Assembly (NCBI GenBank): GCA_947184155.2
Contig: CAMXCT020000247.1
Span: forward strand, 880,170 to 944,169
DNA: 64,000 nt
Direction: 5' to 3'
Origin: Cladocopium goreaui
Taxonomy: Eukaryota; Sar; Dinophyceae; Suessiales; Symbiodiniaceae
Below are positions 55,635 through 64,000 of the stretch, piece by piece. The position numbers and the translations under genes are program-made. The notes below the pieces were generated by a model that was not told the DNA's origin, made no database searches, and was given only the letters and a program-made list of their open reading frames with translations. Within the stretch, counting starts at the first letter, position 1; every line of letters begins with the position of its first letter.

Positions 55635-57662
55635 ATGAAAGCCCTATCAGCAAAACCTGTAGCAAGAGTCGGTGGGAATGGGTTCTGGGACCCTTTAAGG
55701 TCTCCGGCGCCTACGACGCCCATCGGTGCTGACACACCGGAGGTGAGAGAACGATGGGTCGAGGCGAGACAGTGTCAGCCACGTGCTTGTCACATATCCT
55801 TGTTTGCCTGTGTGGCATTCTATACTCTGATTCTTGGAATCATGCTTCACAGTGATCGTGTATCAAATGAGTTCATTTACATGTTTGTATTGAGCACAAC
55901 AGCTTTTTTGCTGATCCATTTCGTGCAAGCCCTTTTGGGCTCTTCCAAGTCTTGGCGTCTTGGACTCCTGAGACGCCGTGTCCGGACTATGTATATCCAT
56001 ATTTTGCCATGTCGTTTTGTGCAAAGGCAGCGCTATAGAAACATCAGAAAGCGCACCAATAGACAATTGAAATGCAACCTTCGAGTGTGCCAAGCCACCT
56101 TGTTTGGCATCATGTTGTGCAGTTTGGTGTCTTTTTCTACTCAGCAGTTTGGCACCATGTTGGCATCGCACGTTTCTTATCGAGATTCGATTTTCCAGAC
56201 ACCATACCGTTGGGTCAGTAAGATGGACTCAGCAAGGGCTCATATTTCACGGAGAAGTCGCAATCGCCTGATGCATTGCCTTAACGGTAATGGGGGTGGC
56301 AAATCTAAAGGAAAAGGTCGAGGAAAGACCGCTGGTCCAACAGCTGCTCCGCACGAGCAACAAACCCATGTTGTGCCTTCAACTACTGCTGCAGACCCCG
56401 ATGCTGATCTTAGGCAACAAGTTCAGATGGCTGTACCGGATGCTGCCCGATTGAGGGCGCAGACAACACTTTTGGATGCTGAATGGAGTGTCCCAGTGGT
56501 GCCATGGCAGGCGTTAGCCAAGGACAATGCCATAGCTGTGGTTCCAAAATCATTCCTGCCTGAGGTCATAAAGAAGGTTGGATTTAGTGGAAAGAGCATT
56601 GCTGCGGTGCTCACCCAAGATCCAGATTCATTGGGGCTGATCGGATATGACAGAAAATTTCTTCGTGTTGGCCTCAGCACAATGGGGCCAGGAGGTGAGC
56701 GTGTCATCACAAGCGCCAAGCGCTATGTGGTTCAGTTGGGCTGGGGGCCCGCGGTAGAGCAGATTATGGAAGGAGAAGAAGTACCTATGCTGTTCACAAT
56801 GTGCCGTTTTCAATGCAAATTCCCAACTGTGCTGGGATGGCCGGAAGGTCCTCTTCCGGCAGCTCTCATCATGACAGAAATAGAGCGCCACATTCCTGCA
56901 GATGCTGTGGCGGAGATTCAGCCTCGCCACAACGACACGGCCACGTGTCTTGTGCATTCGGAATTTACTAACATTCTGTTGCGAGCGAGTGGGAAAAACT
57001 CTGTTTTCTATAAAGAAAGCTCTCCTGTTCAGGAATATATGCTTCTCTGGCTGGGAGAGGGCACGACTCTTCAAGATGCAGTCAAGCTTGCAGACCACGA
57101 TGACGTATTTGGTGTAGTACGTAAGGGAAATGCTGCTGCTCCCAAATACGCTTTGCGCTTCCGTGACACCGAGCGCCTGAAACAATTTGCTGCTGACCAT
57201 TCCATCTTGGATTTGTCCAACCTGGGACGTTGGAAGATTTACGGCATTGACAATACTGTTGGCACTTTTGGAATGCTAGCATGGCTTACACAGCGTGGCT
57301 TTCAAGATGTTGAGGTGCTTTATGTTTCTGATAGCACAGGTGTGTGGCTAGCATCAGCGGCCGGTAATCTGTCTCCCGGTTACTATGTGCAAAATGGTGT
57401 GAAGATGCAATTCCATATCAAGGCTCTCAACAATGTTGCTCGGGACCAGGCCAAAGCGAAGAATTCCAGTGCAGCTTCATCAGCAAGCAAAGCTGCGCCC
57501 AAGATCAGCACTCGTGCAGCCAAGCAACAGGCCTTTGTCAATTCACTGAGCACTACAGTGCAGCCTGGTTCTCCAAAGAAAGAACCGGTCAAACGAAAGG
57601 AAGCTCAGCCTAAGACAGGAATGACACCGGAAAGCAAGAAGACTGAAGCTTCACATCTGTAA
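55635..57662 (+). CDS. LINE ORF1 protein
   Basis: Open for 675 codons. The first ATG lies inside the host element's repeat (AAAATGAAAGCCC), so translation may start further in. Residues about 54-75, 80-102 and 153-175 are hydrophobic and separated by Arg-rich segments (RRRVR, RQRYRNIRKRTNR), which is unusual. A Gly/Lys stretch (NGNGGGKSKGKGRGK, about residue 222) suggests RNA binding. The central region has two beta-alpha repeats (LQDAVKLADHDDVFGVVRKG, GFQDVEVLYVSDSTGVW) that could be RRM-like. The C-terminus is basic. As in other LINEs it is probably the nucleic-acid-binding partner of ORF2. Stop is 56 bp before the ORF2 ATG. Confidence 0.65.
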   Translation: MKALSAKPVARVGGNGFWDPLRSPAPTTPIGADTPEVRERWVEARQCQPRACHISLFACVAFYTLILGIMLHSDRVSNEFIYMFVLSTTAFLLIHFVQALLGSSKSWRLGLLRRRVRTMYIHILPCRFVQRQRYRNIRKRTNRQLKCNLRVCQATLFGIMLCSLVSFSTQQFGTMLASHVSYRDSIFQTPYRWVSKMDSARAHISRRSRNRLMHCLNGNGGGKSKGKGRGKTAGPTAAPHEQQTHVVPSTTAADPDADLRQQVQMAVPDAARLRAQTTLLDAEWSVPVVPWQALAKDNAIAVVPKSFLPEVIKKVGFSGKSIAAVLTQDPDSLGLIGYDRKFLRVGLSTMGPGGERVITSAKRYVVQLGWGPAVEQIMEGEEVPMLFTMCRFQCKFPTVLGWPEGPLPAALIMTEIERHIPADAVAEIQPRHNDTATCLVHSEFTNILLRASGKNSVFYKESSPVQEYMLLWLGEGTTLQDAVKLADHDDVFGVVRKGNAAAPKYALRFRDTERLKQFAADHSILDLSNLGRWKIYGIDNTVGTFGMLAWLTQRGFQDVEVLYVSDSTGVWLASAAGNLSPGYYVQNGVKMQFHIKALNNVARDQAKAKNSSAASSASKAAPKISTRAAKQQAFVNSLSTTVQPGSPKKEPVKRKEAQPKTGMTPESKKTEASHL

Positions 57663-57718
57663 CGTGTGTCACCCGTCATTCGCAGTGGACACTTTCGCCA
57701 AAGCAAAGAAACAAGCTG

Positions 57719-60700
57719 ATGCATATTCTGATCGGAAACACAGTCAGTAATAATCAACCGCATGAACACATTTCTTTTAATCTCATTGTGGCTAACACCA
57801 ATGGACTCACGGTCAAAGGTAGATGGGAGCAGATTTTGAGTCGCTGCAATGATTTCACTGCTTTGGTTGAAACGCATTGCACTGAGCATATGCAGAAATC
57901 CCTACCTTTTGTTGCCAAAGATTTTCACATTCTCTGGGGAGCTCCGATAAAGCAAGGTGCCAGGACTGGGGTTGCAGCCCTTGTTAAGAAAGGCTGTTGC
58001 TGGAACACCAAAATTGTCTCCCTGACGAATTCCCCCTGTGAAAAATATTTTAACATTGGTCGCCTTCTCTTGGTTCAATTATTTTACGGTAAAGGTAACC
58101 GTTCAATCCTCATTTATATCGTTTATGGCCAGGCTGGCTCCAGGTGGGAGCAATCAAAGAAGGATGAACTTGAATCCATGATCGCCGCTATCACACATGA
58201 CATGAACGGACGTGGATCTGTCCCAGCGCTCATCGTTGGGGATTTTAACATCCAAATTTCCGAAAGTAATCTGCTGCAGAAACTCTTGTTCACCAAACAA
58301 TGGTATGATGCAAATTGCCTCGGATCCGCTGATGAAAAAGTCAAAAATACTTCTCACAAAAATAATGGTTCACGAATTGATTTCGTTTTTGCAAATACCA
58401 TGGCCGTGGGCCTTTTGAAAACATATCAAGTCGTTCCTGGTGTTCTCCCCGACGATCATAGTGAGGTACATGTTACCATTTCCCTACCACGTAGCACTCA
58501 GGTCAGATATGTTATTTCTCAACCAAACCAACATTTATCAACGCCTTATGATGAGATTCCCCACGAATATGTACCACCTACCATCGACAGCATAGCTGCC
58601 GTTTCAAAACATTTGCAGAAGAACAATATTGATTGTGCCTTTCAATCTTGGTGTAGTCTTGCTCAAGAATGGCTATGCAAGATACCTCATACCAGTGGTA
58701 CTAGCGTACAGTTTGACTCAGGCAAGCATCGAGGTCAGGTACGTTTCCAAAAGCAGTGTGCTTTCCCGCGTCAAACCCGCGCGCACACGTTGAACCTTCA
58801 TTCCCGTAGAATTGCTTGTGCATTAGGTCGTGTGCAGGAACTTCAGAAAATTGTCACACATGGTACGCAAAGTCAGAATACTTGGAAAAATCTGCGTAAA
58901 GTTATTCCTAGTCTCAAACCTGAGGATCGTGCATCCTTCATTAAATATATTGATCAGCATATTTCTGTCAGTTCCCTCGAATTTTGCGAACACATACTTC
59001 GTCAGAATCTTATCCATTCTCAGTATCTTGACCATAAGTCCCGGATTGCAGCGTGGAAACAAAAATTAGCTCAGTCGGAAAAACATGCCTATAAGTGGCT
59101 TAAGTCACCCGACTCTCCCGAAGATATCGCCATGAAACTGCCAGATGGCACCTATACAGCTAACTCCGATGAGCAACTTGCTGCTATCCACCAAAATTGG
59201 TTGCCGATATTCCAAAAATTTGCTCACGAATTGCCTGACGTAAAAACTTTTGAGGAACATTTTGTCCCTTTCATGAAAGCTTCTCCTATGCACCTAGAAC
59301 CCCTGACCGGGCCGCAACTCGTGTCCGCTCTATCCAAAAGCAAGCATAGTGCACCTAGTCTGGATGGGTGGACACCACAGTCTCTCATCGCGCTGAGCAA
59401 GTGGTTTCCCACGTTGTTCGATGGTTTAGCCTGTATTTTCAATTGGATTGAAGAACATTCCATATGGCCATCAACATTGTGTCAAGCTTACACCTCCCTA
59501 ATCCCAAAGTCGGGTATGAGTGAATCACCGACACCCCTGGAACACAGACCAATATCGGTTTTAAGCGCGGTTTACAGGTTGTGGGCAAAAACTCGATTTG
59601 GTCAATCACTTGACTGGCAAGAACATTGGTGTCCAAATGAAGTATGGGGTTGTCGTCCAAAGAGAGGTGCCGAAGCCCTCTGTTTACAAATTGCCTTGCA
59701 CCTTGAACAAACTGCAGTTGACCAGCAAAGTGCCGCAGGCGGAATCGCATATGATTTTCGCAAAGCCTTCGACTTGGTGCCATATCAATTGCTCTTTAGT
59801 GCCTTGGCTGCCAGGGGTATGCACCATCGTATTATCAATCCTCTTCGTGCTATGTATTCATCATTGTACCGTGTTTTCAAGTTACGAGGTTCCTGTGGTC
59901 CCTGGTGGACTGCCAACAATGGCCTTTTACAAGGCTGTCCTCTCTCCATGATTGGTTTAAATGCTGTTGTGTCTAGTATCCTCGAGATCGCTAAAGTACA
60001 ATGTCCGGAAGTCATTGCTCGAACCTATGCTGACGATGTGTCAGCCACATGTGTGACATCCTCAACTCAAGCCTTAGTTCATAACATAGCAAAATTTCAT
60101 CGCATTGTTCACGCACTCGAAGAGATTAAATTCGGTGAAATTGCGACAGACAAAAGTTTTACCTTTGGCCATCCATGTTTAAAGCAGCGCATCCAGCCTG
60201 ATTATAAACATCTCCAAAATTTCAAAATAGTCGGCGGTTCTTTCATCTCTGAAGGTCAAAATTCAAACGCCTCAGCAGTGGAAAGAGGCCGTTTTGCAAC
60301 ATGGCATGCCACCGTTTGTAAGATGAGGCATTGCCCTCTCCCCTGGAGGGACAAGGCTAAGATGATGGTTGCTACATCTAGTCAAGCAACCTTCGGTCAA
60401 GGGACCCATTCGCCAGGAATGGATGAGCCGGCCTTAACTAAAATTCGTTCCAACATTATTCGGGCTATGTTTTCTCTTGACTTTTACTCACTCAATCCGC
60501 ATCTCACTTTCGCCATTTTGCTTCCTCCGCAAGTTGATCCGCTCTTCTGTCACATCTATCAGGGGTTGCGCACACTAGCACGATGTTTAACTAATGATAC
60601 ATTCCGACATGATTTTCAACTCTTGCTGCGGGCCCGTCCTAGCAAAAACTTTGACGGCCCCGTCAACAGGGTTCGAAAATTGCTCAAAGGACCTTTTCAA

Positions 60701-61465
60701 GACCTCGTGCTGAGCTTGCTCAACGATGACTCTCTTAATCTTGAACTCTGGGCACACCAATTGCGTGATTGTTGGCGTCATGAACTCCTAAAAAGAGCTG
60801 CCAAAAACCGACCTCAGCATTTTCATGATGTCCATGACCTTGACTTTCGAAGAACCATGATGTTATATAAGGAACTCGATGAGAAAGCCTTGCGCACTGC
60901 TGATGAAAATGTGTTTATGCAACAGGGTGTCCTGCGTCGACTATTAGTTGGCGGATTATTAACCGAAGAGAGTGATTCTCGGCATCGTAAGGATGCAAAC
61001 CCAATAAAATGTCCGTGTGGACAAGACCCCACGGTTTTACACATCTCATGGATATGTCCTTTGTTCTCTGTGATTCGTGAACCCATTGCTCACATTGATT
61101 TCCAAGCACTTCCGACTTGCACACAATATGCTGCCCTCATACCCAGTAATTTGGATATGAGCGATCAACAGATTAAACTTTTGCAGCTAACCCTGGTGTC
61201 TATTTGGCAAGCTTACATACGCGATTATAAATCCGGTAAACGTAATGAGCCATCTCAACAGGTTGAGAACACCGACATCCCTGTGGTAGATCAAAACGGC
61301 CACATGTTGAAACCAAGACTCAACAGTCAACCAGGTGTTTGGTGTTGTAAGTGTGGAAAGTATGTAGCCAGATCCAAGCATATTTCGTTTAAAAATTACT
61401 GGCCAACCTTGCCCGCAAAGAAATTCTACAGTTATTCTCACGCAAGAGGGATTCCATCAGAGTGA
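57719..61465 (+). CDS. LINE ORF2: AP-endonuclease and reverse transcriptase
   Basis: Frame of 1248 residues from MHILIGNTVSNNQPHEH. N-terminal APE-type endonuclease: ANTNGL, VETHC, YGQAGS, GDFN (about 174-177), SRIDFVFAN (about 217) and PDDHSEVH (about 244). Reverse transcriptase: SLIPKSG, HRPISVLSAVYRLWAK, GCRPKRGAEA, YDFRKAFD (about 679-686, first catalytic Asp), GLLQGCPLS (about 733) and TYADDV (YADD about 769-772). C-terminal zinc groups: CPCG...H..W.CP (about 1097) and CCKCGKYV...H (about 1208). All catalytic motifs are present and the frame has no stop, so the copy may be active or young. It makes the nick and copies its RNA at the target. Clade not assigned. Confidence 0.9.
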   Translation: MHILIGNTVSNNQPHEHISFNLIVANTNGLTVKGRWEQILSRCNDFTALVETHCTEHMQKSLPFVAKDFHILWGAPIKQGARTGVAALVKKGCCWNTKIVSLTNSPCEKYFNIGRLLLVQLFYGKGNRSILIYIVYGQAGSRWEQSKKDELESMIAAITHDMNGRGSVPALIVGDFNIQISESNLLQKLLFTKQWYDANCLGSADEKVKNTSHKNNGSRIDFVFANTMAVGLLKTYQVVPGVLPDDHSEVHVTISLPRSTQVRYVISQPNQHLSTPYDEIPHEYVPPTIDSIAAVSKHLQKNNIDCAFQSWCSLAQEWLCKIPHTSGTSVQFDSGKHRGQVRFQKQCAFPRQTRAHTLNLHSRRIACALGRVQELQKIVTHGTQSQNTWKNLRKVIPSLKPEDRASFIKYIDQHISVSSLEFCEHILRQNLIHSQYLDHKSRIAAWKQKLAQSEKHAYKWLKSPDSPEDIAMKLPDGTYTANSDEQLAAIHQNWLPIFQKFAHELPDVKTFEEHFVPFMKASPMHLEPLTGPQLVSALSKSKHSAPSLDGWTPQSLIALSKWFPTLFDGLACIFNWIEEHSIWPSTLCQAYTSLIPKSGMSESPTPLEHRPISVLSAVYRLWAKTRFGQSLDWQEHWCPNEVWGCRPKRGAEALCLQIALHLEQTAVDQQSAAGGIAYDFRKAFDLVPYQLLFSALAARGMHHRIINPLRAMYSSLYRVFKLRGSCGPWWTANNGLLQGCPLSMIGLNAVVSSILEIAKVQCPEVIARTYADDVSATCVTSSTQALVHNIAKFHRIVHALEEIKFGEIATDKSFTFGHPCLKQRIQPDYKHLQNFKIVGGSFISEGQNSNASAVERGRFATWHATVCKMRHCPLPWRDKAKMMVATSSQATFGQGTHSPGMDEPALTKIRSNIIRAMFSLDFYSLNPHLTFAILLPPQVDPLFCHIYQGLRTLARCLTNDTFRHDFQLLLRARPSKNFDGPVNRVRKLLKGPFQDLVLSLLNDDSLNLELWAHQLRDCWRHELLKRAAKNRPQHFHDVHDLDFRRTMMLYKELDEKALRTADENVFMQQGVLRRLLVGGLLTEESDSRHRKDANPIKCPCGQDPTVLHISWICPLFSVIREPIAHIDFQALPTCTQYAALIPSNLDMSDQQIKLLQLTLVSIWQAYIRDYKSGKRNEPSQQVENTDIPVVDQNGHMLKPRLNSQPGVWCCKCGKYVARSKHISFKNYWPTLPAKKFYSYSHARGIPSE

Positions 61466-61472
61466 GAAGCGT

Positions 61473-61865
61473 TTGGATGATGCTTTTGAAAAACTCCAAA
61501 GTGATTATAATGCCAAAAGCAAACATACTTTAACTTGGAATCGTAAACTCGGCAAAGTCGTTGGCAGAGACGACGAAGGGAAAATTAACTGTACTGTTTG
61601 TGGTCGCTCATGGAAATGGAAAGATCGTGCCAATATGAGGAACACTGTTTGCAAACCCATTTCGAAGCCAGAAGCTAGTGCATCCATCGGCAGTGCAAGT
61701 GAAGCTGTCCGACCAACAGTTCGTTTGCGGCAGAAGACCAAGCCACAGAATGCATTGCCAACTTTCACTTCCTCCAATCTAGAACATCCTAGCAGTTCCT
61801 CCTCGTCCCTGCAACCTCCAGGTTTGTCGAACGCTGACGTGGTTCGTCGCAGGGGCATCGGCTGA
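61473..61865 (+). CDS. Small zinc-finger frame after LINE ORF2
   Basis: A frame in another phase is open across the ORF2 stop (GFHQSEKRLDDAFEKLQ) and contains CTVCGRSWKWKDRANM then a Cys, a C-x2-C...C pattern like the zinc group just before it. It ends in a Ser/Pro-rich tail. It could be a separate ORF3, or the C-terminus of ORF2 reached by a frameshift or lost by an indel. No ATG lies at its start. Confidence 0.45.
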   Translation: MDDAFEKLQSDYNAKSKHTLTWNRKLGKVVGRDDEGKINCTVCGRSWKWKDRANMRNTVCKPISKPEASASIGSASEAVRPTVRLRQKTKPQNALPTFTSSNLEHPSSSSSSLQPPGLSNADVVRRRGIG

Positions 61866-62039
61866 GATGCTGCGCAAGGGAGCCTTTGCGCTGCAAAGGG
61901 CAATTGCTCCTTCAAGACCCGACTTCTGGGACCCTTTAAGGTTAGAAGCATATAAACTTCAGTGGGCTCTCATACCCAACCCTGGACCTTTACATGAAAG
62001 CCCCTTGGGCATAAACCACAATAGTTTCAAAATAGCAGG

Positions 62040-62790
62040 AAAGGCCACTGGGCCAGAAAAAACAAGTACACCACATGGTGTTTTTTTAAAATATTTTTTC
62101 TCCCCCCACAGTATTTTGATTCCACCCAAGTATGTTTTCATCCAGGCTTTCCATGCACTATGGGCATACAGCTGCAGCTATCAGGCGCAGATAGCATCGC
62201 CAGAAGGAACAGGGACCCCAGCCAACATGTAACTGATTTTGATCAAGTTCTTCAGGCTGGCAGGCAAAAGATGTGGGCCTTCATTCTGCTTGAAGTGCTC
62301 AAGAGCATCCTGCCTGAGCAAGCGGGCAATTTGTTTACGTCTATCCTCATACTACCTGAGTTCCCGTATGCTTTAAAAACATGATGAATTTCAACCTGGT
62401 AACCAAGAATCAAAACCTGATTGATGAATCTCGACATACCAGAGGCTCTTCCATCCATTGGATGAGGTCCAGGTTTGAAACTGTCGAGATACCATTGGAT
62501 CAGTGGCTGAACCCTGTGCCTGACCCCTATTACTGGACATCCTGACAGCTTACACCTTGACAAGAAAAATGCAAAGGACACATGTCTGATGCACTAATGG
62601 AACACCAAAACCTGAAGCACCAATGTGCTATACTTGTGACAGCTTCAAAAAATGAAAGCATCAATGTGCTTTTTGGCTAAAAAAATGAAAGCCCTAAAGG
62701 CTGCTTATGTAAAAACTACATTATTTTTTTGATAGTTGTGCCAAATAGTAAACCAAATTAATATCAAAATCTGAAAAGTAAACAATATAC
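62040..62790. other. Element 2 right part with hairpin copies
   Basis: Holds minus-strand hairpins at 62611-62629, 62651-62670 and 62683-62702. Frames are open on both strands at 62160-62580 (plus: MWAFILLEVLKSILPEQAG; minus: GVRHRVQPLIQWYLDSF), so an exon is likely but its strand was not settled. Confidence 0.4.
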
Positions 62791-63125
62791 TATTGTAGGT
62801 TCAAGTTAAGGTTCTGAATTGAAATGCCAACTGTTTGTTTTCCAATTTAGATTTCTGAATTGACATGGAGATTGTTTGATTTTCAATTTGGAATTCTGAA
62901 TTGAAATGGTGATCGTTTGATTTTCAAGGTAGATTTCTGATTGAAATGGTGAATGTTTGATTTTCTATTAGATTTCTGAATTTAAATGGCGACTGTTTGA
63001 TTTTCAATTTAAATTTCTGAATTGAAATGGTGACTGTTGGATTTTCAATTTCGATTTCCGAATTGAAAATTGCGACTGCTTTATTTTCAATTTAGAAACA
63101 GAATTGAAATTCTTAGTGTTTGATA
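62790..63125 (+). repeat. 41 bp tandem repeat with TTTCTGAATTGAAATGG
   Basis: About eight units: ATTTCTGAATTGAAATGG, TGACTGTTTGATTTTCAATTTAG. Single-base indels shift some units. TTCTGAATTGAAA and TTGATTTTCAATT are partly complementary, so each unit can fold. Confidence 0.85.
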
Positions 63126-63149
63126 GTTTGATATAAGGTTTTTTTAACC

Positions 63150-64000
63150 ACCCAGGCTTTGCTGGAGTCAGTAAGATCTTAGGCGAGTACAAGTGTTCAA
63201 GCCATACTCACCCTCCAAGTTCTTTTGCCATCCACACTTTTTGACGTAGCCCACCAAAGCTGCCACATACGCCTTCACCCGTGAAATCTCTTCCCATCGT
63301 TATAGTAGGCATCTCATCCTGTGCGCTTCTCCAAGCTTCCAAGCAACTACTAGCCCAGAAACTTTCCTGAACCAACCTCCACTAGAAGTTCCTCGAGGAG
63401 GCACGAACTCTGGTACCTGAGAATGAACAATACTAAATGCATAGATCAAGAAACTTGAATCCCACACAGAAAGCAAAACCATAGAAACATATGATGCTTG
63501 AGAAAATGCATGAATTTCCTATCAGATACATCTTGAGTAGAGGACGGCCCAGTCGAAGCTTGAGAGCCTTTTTGTTTGGTGCAATAAAGAAGTTTCTTCA
63601 CCTGGTCAGGAGTACAGGTCAACCTCCCCCATTGCTTCTGGAACTGGACCAGGTAGTTCTTTGGGGATGCATGCTGCTGAAGCCTCAGAGGGGGTACTTC
63701 AGGAGTGGCAGGTGCCAACAAACCAACATCAGGTTGAACTGGCAAAACCGTAGTTGCACTGGCTGGTGAAGACGCGCAGATACCTGGACTTGGGCCAGGT
63801 GCCATTGCCATAGAAGCTTCAAGTAGTGGTGCACCTGGGTGTTTGGCTTTAGAACCTTCCACTTCTCGCAGAAAACCAGATCCACTACTGGGCTCACCTG
63901 GTGGCTGTTCTGGCAGGTCAGGCATCAGGCCATCCATCTGCAGCCTGTATGCAAAGTTGATCAAGAGGTCCAAGGTCTGCTTTTGCAACTCTTCTTCATT
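63150..64000 (-). CDS. Partial minus-strand gene running off the window
   Basis: From the window edge down to about 63520 the minus strand is open: LQKQTLDLLINFAYRLQMDG, then a Pro/Ser/Ala-rich linker, then YLVQFQKQWGRLTCTPDQVK and KLLYCTKQKGSQAST, ending near a possible GT donor (CAAGAT|GTATCTG). A second likely exon at about 63295-63207 reads ISRVKAYVAALVGYVKKCGW and ends GAGG|GTGAGTATGG, a textbook donor. No family recognised. It could be an upstream gene of element 2, whose genes also read on this strand, or a host gene. The 5' end is outside the window. Confidence 0.45.

Larger units (their letters stand above)
55633..61985 (+). mobile_element. Non-LTR retrotransposon (LINE) inserted in element 2
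   Basis: Two main ORFs (ORF1, APE-RT ORF2) plus a small zinc-finger frame, no LTRs. It is flanked by an imperfect direct repeat of about 50 bp: 55584-55632 and 61986-62036 both begin CCTTTACATGAAAGCCCC. This could be the target duplication, though the core also belongs to element 2's hairpin family. The word TTCTGGGACCCTTTAAGG occurs just inside both ends (55683 and about 61925). CpG is frequent, unlike element 1. No poly-A tail was seen. Confidence 0.7.
51490..62705 (-). mobile_element. Degraded relative of element 1 (element 2), split by a LINE
   Basis: Minus-strand exons homologous to the last genes of element 1 appear in the same order: helical protein (55443-54838), linker (about 54713-54352), zinc-knuckle exon (54314-53979) and transposase core (about 53500-51655). 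Right of the LINE the sequence carries the same hairpin-plus-tail family as the left side (55589-55651 versus 61991-62702), so I take both sides as one element. Terminal inverted repeats were not found; the left end may be lost at the minisatellite near 51490 and the right end is not defined. It is inactivated (see the transposase entry). It is less CpG-poor than element 1. Confidence 0.6.

Overview
The window looks like nuclear DNA of a dinoflagellate, most likely a Symbiodiniaceae-type genome. The evidence is: (i) an intronless ubiquitin-like plus RCC1-repeat gene with a probable relic of the dinoflagellate spliced leader just upstream; (ii) a gene built of fibronectin-III-like modules, split into 43-189 bp exons by 0.07-1.8 kb AT-rich introns that use both GT and GC donors in consistent phase; (iii) very high repeat content. 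No bacterial-style operons, rRNA or tRNA were recognised.

Layout. 1-23 kb (genes on the minus strand): AT-rich intron/intergenic DNA carrying two ~100 bp MITE families, microsatellites and minisatellites, and small GC-rich coding islands. The best model is the FN3-like gene (about 13.9-20.2 kb); further candidate exons lie at 4.8-9.5 and 20.9-23 kb. The RCC1 gene (10.29-11.75 kb) sits among them and may be nested in an intron. 23.3-28.4 kb: back-to-back tandem arrays (TTG/TAG triplets, 94 bp, CACTTCA, seven copies of ~298 bp, then a fourth family).

28,403-42,878: a complete 14.5 kb DNA transposon ('element 1') with perfect 31 bp inverted ends and a 2 bp CA duplication. A sibling copy of the target repeat in the left flank shows what the empty site looked like. 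It carries a sense-strand set of genes ending in a spliced DDE transposase of EnSpm/CACTA-KDZ type. Its non-coding spacers and introns carry about 30 copies of a small hairpin with a fixed tail (GCC-loop-GGC-ATTGCATCA), all in gene orientation. The element is almost free of CpG.

42.9-51.5 kb: the continuing target repeat, some possible minus-strand exons (43.7-47.3 kb) among minisatellites, and a 2.5 kb array of ATTAAAAGG palindromes.

51.5-about 62.7 kb: a diverged, inactivated relative of element 1 on the minus strand ('element 2'). It keeps the same gene order and the same intron positions, and has its own hairpin family (GCC-loop-GGC-TTTCAT). A non-LTR retrotransposon (about 55.63-61.98 kb; ORF1, APE-RT ORF2 and a small zinc-finger ORF) appears to have inserted into it. 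The right edge holds a 41 bp tandem repeat and the 3' part of another minus-strand gene that runs off the window.

Genes of the two related transposons probably work together as one transposition module: DDE transposase with an N-terminal zinc-knuckle exon, an alpha-helical protein, two zinc-ribbon proteins and several unknowns. The RCC1 and FN3-like genes are host genes.
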